A stretch of DNA of 5,610 nt from Opitutaceae bacterium (GTDB lineage: Bacteria; Verrucomicrobiota; Verrucomicrobiia; Opitutales; Opitutaceae): NCBI GenBank assembly GCA_009919985.1, contig RGAX01000184.1:1-5610 (forward strand), in the 5' to 3' direction. The notes beneath the pieces are model-generated. The model had not been told where the DNA came from, made no database searches, and saw only the letters and a list, made by a program, of their open reading frames with translations. Position numbers and translations under genes: made by a program. Each line of letters begins with the position of its first letter. The first letter of the stretch is position 1. Shown here piece by piece: positions 1-5,610 of this stretch.

Positions 1-1019
1 GTGGCGAGCCACTTACACGCAACAAAGAGTAGTAACGTCGTCCACAACACTTGTCCTTTGAGAATGGTGACGACCACCGAGTAACCGTTACCGCACACTT
101 CGGGTACCTGGATTGCCAACGCGCCTACGATCAATCCGCCCAACGTCATTCGAGCCACCAGCGGCAACTTCGTCGCAATGAAAATTTGCTCGGCCCGCTT
201 CAATGAACGCAAAAACCACGGCGCTAACACCCCGGCGATCACCCCCAGTGCGATGTACGCCGGCATCTCCAGCGGCGAACTCAAACGAAACTCCGGCACC
301 TTATAAAGCTGCGCTTCGCTCGTGAGTACCCGGACGGTCATCGCCGCCACAACCGCCGAAACCGCCAACGGGCCCAAGCTCTCCATCGCAATGGTTCCGA
401 GAATAATTTCTGCGACGAAAAACGATCCCGCGATCGGTGCATTGTAAGCCGAGGCGATGCCGGCCGCAGCGCCGCACGCCACCATCAAGCGCAATTGTGG
501 CGGAGTAAATTGCCGCCAACGCCCGATGAACGAAGCCATCACAGCGGCCAGTTGCACCATGGGACCTTCCCTCCCGATGGAGCCACCAGAGCCGATAGAA
601 AATAAAGCCGCCGTGCTCTTCACCAAGCTTGCTCGAATCGGCACATGCCCCGAGCCGATGGAAATAGCTTCCATGTAATCGGTCGAACTTTGTCCCTTGG
701 TGAGATGCTTACCGAGCATAAGCACGATACCCGCGAGCAAGCCGCCCACCGCCGGCAACGCCAAGACCGCCCACCAAGGCAACTGCTTCATTGATTCGAC
801 GACACCCGCATTAGAACCGGTTAACAGCTGGTGCGCTCCTTCAGCCAAACCTTGAAATACGAGCGAACTTAACGCGCCCAGAAAGCCCGCAAATCCGGCC
901 CACAATAACGTGATTTGCCACTCGGTGGGCTGGAGTTTTTCCTGCACCCACACCCGCCAACGCAATAACCGCAGCATCCGCTCTAGCAGAAGCTTCGCCG
1001 GATCCGTGACGACTTTCAT
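1..1019 (-). CDS. clcB: ClcB-like chloride channel / Cl-/H+ antiporter, partial (C-terminus beyond window)
   Basis: An integral inner-membrane protein of the ClC family, which moves chloride as a channel or in exchange for protons. 339 complete residues are visible. Seen: GGLLAG at 92-97; PF00654-type core GSGGSIGREGP at 143-153, with the gating glutamate at E151; and GAAAGIASAYNAPIAG at 183-198, followed by FFVAE. The first filter region reads GQSSTDYMEAI (109-119) in place of GSGIP, which resembles the TDYMEAL stretch I recall from E. coli ClcB, so I favour the ClcB branch. The internal proton glutamate (E203 in E. coli ClcA) is I205 here. Translation stops at KWLA, just short of the third filter motif (GxFxP). 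The family is usually 400-470 residues, so about 60-130 are missing. The ATG at 1019-1017 overlaps the TGA of the EIIA-like gene as ATGA, which fixes the start and suggests translational coupling. Several hydrophobic helices are evident, e.g. 37-58 and 81-103. Family assignment is firm; channel versus antiporter is open. Confidence 0.93.
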   Translation of the reverse strand, partial: MKVVTDPAKLLLERMLRLLRWRVWVQEKLQPTEWQITLLWAGFAGFLGALSSLVFQGLAEGAHQLLTGSNAGVVESMKQLPWWAVLALPAVGGLLAGIVLMLGKHLTKGQSSTDYMEAISIGSGHVPIRASLVKSTAALFSIGSGGSIGREGPMVQLAAVMASFIGRWRQFTPPQLRLMVACGAAAGIASAYNAPIAGSFFVAEIILGTIAMESLGPLAVSAVVAAMTVRVLTSEAQLYKVPEFRLSSPLEMPAYIALGVIAGVLAPWFLRSLKRAEQIFIATKLPLVARMTLGGLIVGALAIQVPEVCGNGYSVVVTILKGQVLWTTLLLFVACKWLA

Positions 1020-1480
1020 CGCTGCTGCGCCCGTGCCAATACCGCCCGGAACTCCGCCTCCGTCGGCGCGCCGAGCAAAGCCGCTCGCGTGGTTACATTT
1101 TTCAACATGCGCGACAACGCCGCCACCGTTTGCAAATATTCGCTCACCGCCGCCTTAGGCGTCCCGATCAAAAACACCAAGCGCACGCGCGGATGCTCCG
1201 CATCGAAAGCTACGGGCCCAGCCATGCGCGCCACCGCCAGCACGATCCGGCCAACTGCGGTCGTACGCGCGTGCGGCAACGCCACATCATCAGCGATACA
1301 AACAGAAGAGAGGGCAGCTCGTTCGAGTAAATCATGCATGAATTGCTCTGCATCGCGCACCTCGGGCGTCGACGCCCGCAGGCGCTGGTGAAGCGCCCGG
1401 ATCGCTTCTTCGCCGGAGTTAACCCGCAGATCGGTCACTACGGCATCCGGCGAGGCGATGAGTTCAAACGGAGAGTTCAA
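1016..1480 (-). CDS. PTS EIIA type-2 (fructose / PtsN-like) domain protein, probable regulator
   Basis: A 154-residue single-domain protein of the PTS_EIIA_2 fold (PF00359), which accepts a phosphoryl group on one histidine. The phospho-site is visible as DVALPHART, with H70 the acceptor, matching the IPHG region of PtsN and FruA EIIA. The flanking pattern also fits: IASPDAVVTDL at the N-terminus, LVFLIGTP (101-108), then YLQTVAALSRML (115-126). The domain is full length. The start is TTG at 1480, because an in-frame TAA sits immediately upstream and later start codons would cut into the fold; no Shine-Dalgarno is visible. The stop overlaps the ClC start by ATGA. There is no EIIB, EIIC or HPr in the window, so sugar import is unlikely. 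In E. coli, PtsN controls potassium transport (TrkA, KdpD), and the overlap suggests this protein similarly tunes the ClC transporter; that role is inference. It is not necessarily PtsN itself, so no symbol is given. Confidence 0.88.
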   Translation of the reverse strand: MNSPFELIASPDAVVTDLRVNSGEEAIRALHQRLRASTPEVRDAEQFMHDLLERAALSSVCIADDVALPHARTTAVGRIVLAVARMAGPVAFDAEHPRVRLVFLIGTPKAAVSEYLQTVAALSRMLKNVTTRAALLGAPTEAEFRAVLARAQQR

Positions 1481-1541
1481 TTAAGAAGAGCGTGCGGATG
1501 TCGGCTGCTGAAACAAGCGTGGGTTAAGGATTCTTTCGCGC

Positions 1542-1569
1542 AAAATTTTAAAGGCGGTGGGCAGCACCG
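1542..1569 (-). terminator. Weak terminator-like hairpin after the SNF2 gene
   Basis: Read on the minus strand, about 10 bases after the SNF2 stop codon, CGGTG-CTGCC-CACCG forms a 5-bp GC-rich stem with a 5-base loop, followed by CCTTTAAAATTTT. The tract is T-rich but interrupted by A residues and the stem is short, so at best this would attenuate and not fully stop transcription. If real, it would partly separate the SNF2 gene from the EIIA-ClC pair. Confidence 0.25.
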
Positions 1570-1578
1570 GCAGTGCAG

Positions 1579-4323
1579 TTAATCCAGCGTGTAGGGCTGA
1601 TCTTGCTCCTGTTCGGCGTGAGCCGTCAAAGCCACCAAACTTTTCAAAGAGCTGAAGTGCTGACTCAGGTCGAAATCTCCGCCCAGTCCGCCGATGAGCT
1701 TGTCGAATAGATCGCGCTTGGAGGCCTTCAAGGCTTGGATGCGTTCCTCGATCGTGCCCGCGGTGACCATGCGATAGACGAAGACTGTATTGGTCTGCCC
1801 GATGCGGTGCACGCGATCAACCGCCTGGGCTTCAACGGCGGGATTCCACCACGGATCGAGCAGAAAAACGTAGTCCGCCGCGTGCAAGGTGATTCCTGTG
1901 CCGGCCGCCTTGAGCGATACCAACATCGCCGCCGCGCCTTGCGCACCTTGAAATTGTTGCACGGGCTTGAGGCGGTCGAGCGTCATGCCCGTCAACTCGT
2001 AACGCGGTAAATCTGGAAACTGCGCCGCCAACGCCAAACGCACCCGATCCAGCAGCATCACAAATTGGGAGAAGATCACTACCTTGTGACCGTTGCCCAC
2101 AATCTCAGCCAACTTTTCCAGCAACAAATTAATTTTTCCAGAGTCGGTCAACGGCGCCTCCATCCAAGGCAACATGTCAGGATCGCAGCAGGTCTGCCGC
2201 AAGCGCGTCAGCAAGGCGAGGAAGCCAAAGGATTTTTCCCGCATCGCCGAGCCGACATCGTCGCCCAAGCGATCGAGTCCCTCGGAGCAAATGCGCGCGT
2301 ATTCGGTACGCTGCACCGGGGTAAGCGGGCAAATCAGATCCATTTCAACTTTCTGCGGGAGCTCCTTAGCGACTTCGTTTTTCGTACGCCGCAGGATAAA
2401 TGGCGCCAGTTGGGCACGCAATCGACCGAGCGTGCCCTCGCGATCTGCCACCAAAGACGATTCAAACGCCGGGCGCGACCCGAGCAAGCCCGGGAGCAAA
2501 AAGCGAAAAATACTCCATAAATCGAGCTGACGATTTTCCAGAGGCGTGCCGGTCAACACGATCCGATGACGTGTCCGCACCGCAAAACACGTCTGCGTGA
2601 TCTTCGCATCAGGGTTTTTAATAAACTGTCCCTCATCCAAGACTGTGTAGCCAAACTCCATCCCCGGCAGCAACGAGCGATGCTTGCGCAGTTGCGTGTA
2701 ACTGGCGATCCACACCGCCGCCGCCGGTTGATTGGTAAAATCGTGACCACTCTTGAGCACATCGACCGTCAAAGCTGGAAAAAATTTCGCGATTTCCTCG
2801 CGCCACACCGGCACCACGCTCGCTGGACACACGATCAGGCTCGCGCGATCCGGCACGCGGCGGGTCGCAAGCAAAGCGAGCACTTGGATTGTCTTACCTA
2901 AACCCATCTCGTCGGCGAGCAGGCCGTGACAGCCGACTTCACATAAATGGTGCATCCACTCCACGCCGCGCCTTTGATAAGGCCGCAACAACTCAGGCAG
3001 CTCAGGCGTCGTTTCCGGCGGCGCCAAGACCCGGTGCCGCCAAGCCTCCATCTCGGGTGAAAGACTGAGTTTCAGTTTGGCGTCGTTGAACAACGAAAAC
3101 ACTAAATACGGCGAGATACCGCCGCCTTCGGCAGTTGGCTGCGTGCCTTGCGTCTCGGTGATATTTTTTTGCCAGTTTTGATAAGATTCCCAGCGATCAG
3201 CCGGCAGCGAGACGATACCCAAGCTCGGGATAATCACGGGCTGACCACCGCGCTTGAGCAGAGAATTCACTTCACTGTCGGTCAGCATCCGTTCGCCGGC
3301 GCGGAAGATCCAACGCAGGTTAAGCGCTGCATGTTCGCCAGCGCCCGAGGGTCCGGTGGCGCGTTCCGCCACGGCCTCGATCTCGATCGCGCGCGTGCCC
3401 TTGATCAGATTGGCCGCCTTGTCATCTAGCTCGATTGCAAACATCCGCCGCCACGGCGCGAGCGTGGTCTTTAGAAAATTGGGGATCTCCACTAACGACT
3501 CTAACAGATAGGCACCGGTGTCGTGTTGATAATGAAAGTGAGCCTTGCGCGCATAAGCCGCCAGACCGATGAGCTTGGCGCGCTCGCCTGAGGAAACATG
3601 ATTTGAGCCGGTCGAATGCGCATCCGGCCCAAGGGCTGGATGACGAGTTTTTTTATCCGCTTCGACCCAGAACGCCTGAAATTGTAAACCCGCGGTGCGC
3701 GTTTTAAATACGAGCAACAACGGCCGAGAAGGGCTATTCAAACGAGCCGCTGGGACTACGTGTGGACGCGCCGGCGGGTGGCCATTACCGGGGGCAAAAG
3801 CATGGGTTGGCGATGGGGAGGAAACTTGTTGTGAGCCGGGTCGCACAAATCCCGTGGTAGCGACTGATGGGGCCGCGCCACCGGTGAAGGCTCCGCGAGG
3901 CGCCTCGCCCGAGGGACCACGGTGTGAATCCTCAGGCAGCGGCGAGATCTCGTCGGCGACGAGTTCCTCGATCTCATGCAAACCGGCCACCGCCAAGGCA
4001 TGCGCTACTTCCAAGTCCGTCGTTGAAGAACGCACCGAAAAACTGTCCTCACCCCACTCAATCACCGCGTATTCATCTTTTTTATCGATGCGGCGATGCA
4101 CGATCGCATCACGATCCGTCAGTTCCAATTCACGCACCTGACCGTCCCGATAGATTTGTCGACCCAACTCCAGCTGGGTGGAGCTGAATCGCTCGGACCA
4201 GTCGTTTTCGAGTTTTCCAAACCAAAACTCGAGGGAGTGCGGTGTGTAGACGCGCTTCGGGCCGTGAGACTGCATTCGCGTGAAAGTGTCGAAACTAGAA
4301 TCTACCCGCTTCTCTGCAACCAC
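1579..4323 (-). CDS. SNF2-family DNA-dependent ATPase (bacterial SWI2/SNF2 helicase-like)
   Basis: A 914-residue SF2 ATPase of the Swi2/Snf2 type, cytoplasmic, expected to translocate along duplex DNA and displace bound proteins. Core motifs in order: I, ADEMGLGKT (470-478); Ia, LIVCPASVVPVW (496-507); II, VLDEGQ (561-566); III, LTGTPLENRQLDLWSIF (590-606); IV, VVIFSQF (748-754); V, LVSLKAAGTGITL (801-813); VI, AVDRVHRIGQT (834-844). SNF2_N spans about 445-725 and Helicase_C about 725-855. Motif II is DEGQ, where DEAQ or DEAH is commoner. The N-terminal 445 residues hold a small conserved-looking part (about 30-126), a Pro/Ser/Gly/Ala-rich linker (about 127-200) and an accessory region (200-440). 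I see no SWIM zinc-finger cysteines. It resembles bacterial SWIM-type SNF2 proteins more than RapA. The start is uncertain: GTG at 4323 is the most upstream possible (an in-frame TAA lies at 4327-4329) and ATG at 4275 (residue 17) is an alternative; neither has a Shine-Dalgarno. Cellular role is unknown; candidates are RNA polymerase recycling, repair or defence. Confidence 0.95.
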   Translation of the reverse strand: MVAEKRVDSSFDTFTRMQSHGPKRVYTPHSLEFWFGKLENDWSERFSSTQLELGRQIYRDGQVRELELTDRDAIVHRRIDKKDEYAVIEWGEDSFSVRSSTTDLEVAHALAVAGLHEIEELVADEISPLPEDSHRGPSGEAPRGAFTGGAAPSVATTGFVRPGSQQVSSPSPTHAFAPGNGHPPARPHVVPAARLNSPSRPLLLVFKTRTAGLQFQAFWVEADKKTRHPALGPDAHSTGSNHVSSGERAKLIGLAAYARKAHFHYQHDTGAYLLESLVEIPNFLKTTLAPWRRMFAIELDDKAANLIKGTRAIEIEAVAERATGPSGAGEHAALNLRWIFRAGERMLTDSEVNSLLKRGGQPVIIPSLGIVSLPADRWESYQNWQKNITETQGTQPTAEGGGISPYLVFSLFNDAKLKLSLSPEMEAWRHRVLAPPETTPELPELLRPYQRRGVEWMHHLCEVGCHGLLADEMGLGKTIQVLALLATRRVPDRASLIVCPASVVPVWREEIAKFFPALTVDVLKSGHDFTNQPAAAVWIASYTQLRKHRSLLPGMEFGYTVLDEGQFIKNPDAKITQTCFAVRTRHRIVLTGTPLENRQLDLWSIFRFLLPGLLGSRPAFESSLVADREGTLGRLRAQLAPFILRRTKNEVAKELPQKVEMDLICPLTPVQRTEYARICSEGLDRLGDDVGSAMREKSFGFLALLTRLRQTCCDPDMLPWMEAPLTDSGKINLLLEKLAEIVGNGHKVVIFSQFVMLLDRVRLALAAQFPDLPRYELTGMTLDRLKPVQQFQGAQGAAAMLVSLKAAGTGITLHAADYVFLLDPWWNPAVEAQAVDRVHRIGQTNTVFVYRMVTAGTIEERIQALKASKRDLFDKLIGGLGGDFDLSQHFSSLKSLVALTAHAEQEQDQPYTLD

Positions 4324-4327
4324 GAAT

Positions 4328-4401
4328 TACGATCAAAATGCATACAAGCGACTTTCGCCAAATCGTAACGTAACCGCCATGATTTCGACACGCAGTACGA
4401 T
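4328..4401. repeat. Three 34-bp-phased copies of TACGAT in alternating orientation (candidate operator)
   Basis: TACGAT lies at 4328-4333, its reverse complement ATCGTA at 4362-4367, and TACGAT again at 4396-4401. The start-to-start distance is 34 bases both times. The first two copies extend to a 7-bp inverted repeat, TTACGAT / ATCGTAA. The copies sit on or beside the candidate promoters of both divergent genes: the first touches the SNF2 -10, the middle abuts its -35, and the third lies in the glycosyltransferase promoter spacer. This could be a binding array for a regulator. Six-base units are short, and chance or post-hoc selection is possible. Confidence 0.3.
4332..4361 (-). promoter_or_regulatory. 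Candidate sigma70-like promoter for the SNF2 gene
   Basis: On the minus strand TTGGCG (4361-4356) and TTTGAT (4337-4332) are separated by 18 bases, each matching four of six consensus positions. Transcription would begin only about 2 bases before the GTG at 4323, which would make a nearly leaderless mRNA and fit the missing Shine-Dalgarno. If the ATG at 4275 is the real start, the leader would be about 50 bases. The match is weak and found by eye. Confidence 0.22.
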
Positions 4402-4413
4402 TAAAGGTACAAG
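4385..4413 (+). promoter_or_regulatory. Candidate sigma70-like promoter for the glycosyltransferase gene
   Basis: TCGACA (4385-4390, five of six matches to TTGACA) and TACAAG (4408-4413, four of six matches to TATAAT) are separated by 17 bases. Transcription would start near 4420, giving a leader of about 34 bases before the GTG at 4454. This is the best promoter-like pair in the divergent region, but it was judged by eye only, and the host's promoter consensus is not known. Confidence 0.32.
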
Positions 4414-4453
4414 AAGTCCGGCATCCACCTACACTTCTCATTTACATAACTAC

Positions 4454-5610
4454 GTGAAACTAGCCCTCGTCACCGAAACGTTCCCTCCTGAGGTCAACGG
4501 CGTGGCGATGACGTTTGGAGTGATCGCGCGCGAGCTGTCTGCCCGCGGTCATGACCTCACTATTTATCGGCCCCGGCGCGACGATCTCCCTCAGCCTGAA
4601 AGTGGACTTTCCTACCGAGTGATGAGTTTACCCGGCTTGCCGATTCCAGGTTACCCACTACTGCGGCTCGGGCTACCTGCCGGTCGCACGCTGCAGAAAC
4701 TTTGGCGCGAAGACCCACCCGATTTGGTGCACGTCGCTACGGAGGGTCCCCTCGGCGCTTCCGCCGTCACCGCCGCTCGCGCGCTTGGCCTGCCGGTGAG
4801 CTCAAGTTTCCACACCAATTTCCACGCGTACACGCGCTCCTACGGCTATGGTGCGTTTCACCGACTCACGCTCGCTTGGCTCCGCTACGTGCACAACCGT
4901 ACGCTACGCACCTTCGCCCCCACACCCGAGCTGTGTGCCGAACTCGCCTCGTACGGCTTTCGCGATCTTGCCGTCCTCTCGCGTGGGGTCGACACCCGCC
5001 AATTCGATCCTTCACGTCGCTCGCTAGAACTTCGCGCTAGCTGGGGTGCAGAGGATGACACGCCGGTTGTACTCCACGTCGGGCGCATGGCCGCCGAGAA
5101 AAACTACGAACTCGTTTTCCGCGCTTTTGCAGCCATGCGGGCCGCGAATCCAAGGTGCCGTTTTGTACTTGCAGGCGATGGTCCGCTCAAACCTCGTCTC
5201 GTGCGCGAACACCCGGAGTGCATGTTTGCGGGCTTTTTCTCCCGCGAAGAAATCGGCCGTTATTACGCCTCTGCGGATATCTACATCCACGCCAGCCTCA
5301 CTGAGACCTTTGGCAACGTTCTGACCGAGGCCATGGCCAGCGGACTAGCCGTGGCCGGTTTCAACTACGCTGCGGCTTTAAAATTTATCAGGCATGGCGA
5401 AAACGGACTCAGCGTTCCCTGCGATCAACCCGCCGCCCTCATCGCGGCCGCCGTCCAACTCGCTTGCGAGCCCGAGCTGCGCCAGCAACTGCGTCTGGCC
5501 GCGCGCGCGAGCGTCGAGACGCAATCGTGGTCATCGGTTATCGCCGGTTTCGAAGCCGATCTCGCCGCCGTGATCGCCGAAACCCGCGGAGCTGCGCCGC
5601 TCTCAACCTC
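4454..5610 (+). CDS. GT4-family glycosyltransferase (GT-B fold, MgtA/PimB-like), C-terminus cut by window edge
   Basis: A retaining glycosyltransferase that transfers a sugar from a nucleotide-sugar donor, probably to an envelope lipid or glycan at the cytoplasmic face of the membrane. 385 residues are visible. The N-terminal Rossmann half opens with LVTETFPPEVNGVA (5-18), including the acceptor-side loop around N15-G16, and holds SSFHTNFHAY (117-126) with H120. The C-terminal donor-binding half has LSRGVDTRQF (175-184), VGRMAAEKN (209-217) with R211 and K216, LAGDGPL (239-245), and the EX7E motif ETFGNVLTE (E284 and E292). The overall pattern matches the GT4 group containing mycobacterial MgtA and PimB mannosyltransferases, but donor and acceptor cannot be read from sequence. 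The start is GTG at 4454, since the first strand of the fold begins at once and no ATG lies just upstream in frame; no Shine-Dalgarno is seen. No stop is reached; family members are about 380-400 residues, so little is missing. It is transcribed divergently from the SNF2 gene. Confidence 0.93.
   Translation, partial: MKLALVTETFPPEVNGVAMTFGVIARELSARGHDLTIYRPRRDDLPQPESGLSYRVMSLPGLPIPGYPLLRLGLPAGRTLQKLWREDPPDLVHVATEGPLGASAVTAARALGLPVSSSFHTNFHAYTRSYGYGAFHRLTLAWLRYVHNRTLRTFAPTPELCAELASYGFRDLAVLSRGVDTRQFDPSRRSLELRASWGAEDDTPVVLHVGRMAAEKNYELVFRAFAAMRAANPRCRFVLAGDGPLKPRLVREHPECMFAGFFSREEIGRYYASADIYIHASLTETFGNVLTEAMASGLAVAGFNYAAALKFIRHGENGLSVPCDQPAALIAAAVQLACEPELRQQLRLAARASVETQSWSSVIAGFEADLAAVIAETRGAAPLST

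Noticed and set aside
301..678. Short open frames on both strands inside the first kilobase
   Set aside because: The continuous ClC reading frame with clear motifs covers this region; these are shadows in other frames.
1016..1480. EIIA gene as part of a sugar-import PTS
   Set aside because: No EIIB, EIIC, EI or HPr sequence lies in the window, and the stop-start overlap is with a ClC gene; a regulatory role fits better.
1089..1582. Plus-strand open frames opposite the EIIA gene
   Set aside because: They are antisense to a gene with an intact phospho-histidine motif and give arginine/alanine-rich translations without domain character.
2065..2530. Overlapping plus-strand open frames of about 145-151 codons opposite the SNF2 core
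   Set aside because: They lie opposite the conserved motor region, overlap each other in different frames, and show no family motifs.
3695..4141. 148-codon plus-strand open frame opposite the SNF2 N-terminal region
   Set aside because: It is antisense to the GC-rich linker of a well-supported gene, has low-complexity composition and no recognisable domain. Long antisense frames are expected in such sequence.
1579..4323. SNF2 protein as part of a multi-gene defence system such as DISARM
   Set aside because: No methylase, DUF1998, phospholipase D or other defence partner is visible in the flanking genes; the neighbours are a PTS-like regulator and a glycosyltransferase.
4651..5324. Minus- and plus-strand frames overlapping the glycosyltransferase
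   Set aside because: The GT4 motifs run without interruption through the chosen frame; the others have no support.
1..5610. Mobile elements, CRISPR arrays, tRNA or rRNA genes
   Set aside because: I saw no transposase or integrase motifs, no regularly spaced long repeats and no tRNA-like cloverleaf; gene packing is that of an ordinary chromosome.

Overview
The window comes from a bacterial chromosome of moderately high GC and carries four protein genes with almost no non-coding space. Three lie on the minus strand in transcription order: an SNF2-family ATPase (4323 to 1579), a small PTS EIIA-like protein (1480 to 1016) and a ClcB-like chloride channel/antiporter (1019 to 1, cut by the window edge). 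The fourth, a GT4 glycosyltransferase, runs divergently on the plus strand from 4454 and is cut by the right edge, probably within a few residues of its end. I found no mobile element, RNA gene, CRISPR array or phage gene.

Organism: three of the four starts are GTG or TTG, and none of the four has a recognisable Shine-Dalgarno sequence. The N-terminal region of the SNF2 protein resembles proteins I associate with Verrucomicrobiota (Opitutales-like). This assignment is an inference from style and not a marker-gene result.

Layout: 1-1019 is the ClC gene, complete at its N-terminus and ending just before the third selectivity-filter motif. 1016-1480 is the EIIA-like gene, which overlaps the ClC start by an ATGA, so the two are probably translationally coupled. 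1481-1578 is a 98-base gap with a weak terminator-like hairpin and a short coding-looking frame. 1579-4323 is the SNF2 ATPase. 4324-4453 is a 130-base divergent promoter region with three copies of a 6-bp element spaced exactly 34 bp apart in alternating orientation. 4454-5610 is the glycosyltransferase.

Working together: the only pair with a strong functional link is EIIA plus ClC. A fructose/nitrogen-type EIIA with an intact phospho-acceptor histidine but no PTS permease beside it suggests a regulator of the anion transporter. The SNF2 gene is co-directional upstream and might share a transcript, but nothing links its function to theirs. The glycosyltransferase is independent and probably acts in cell-envelope glycan or glycolipid synthesis. 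I did not find a clearly new system. The most original signals are the EIIA-ClC pair, the loss of the internal proton glutamate in the ClC, and the 34-bp-phased elements between the divergent genes.
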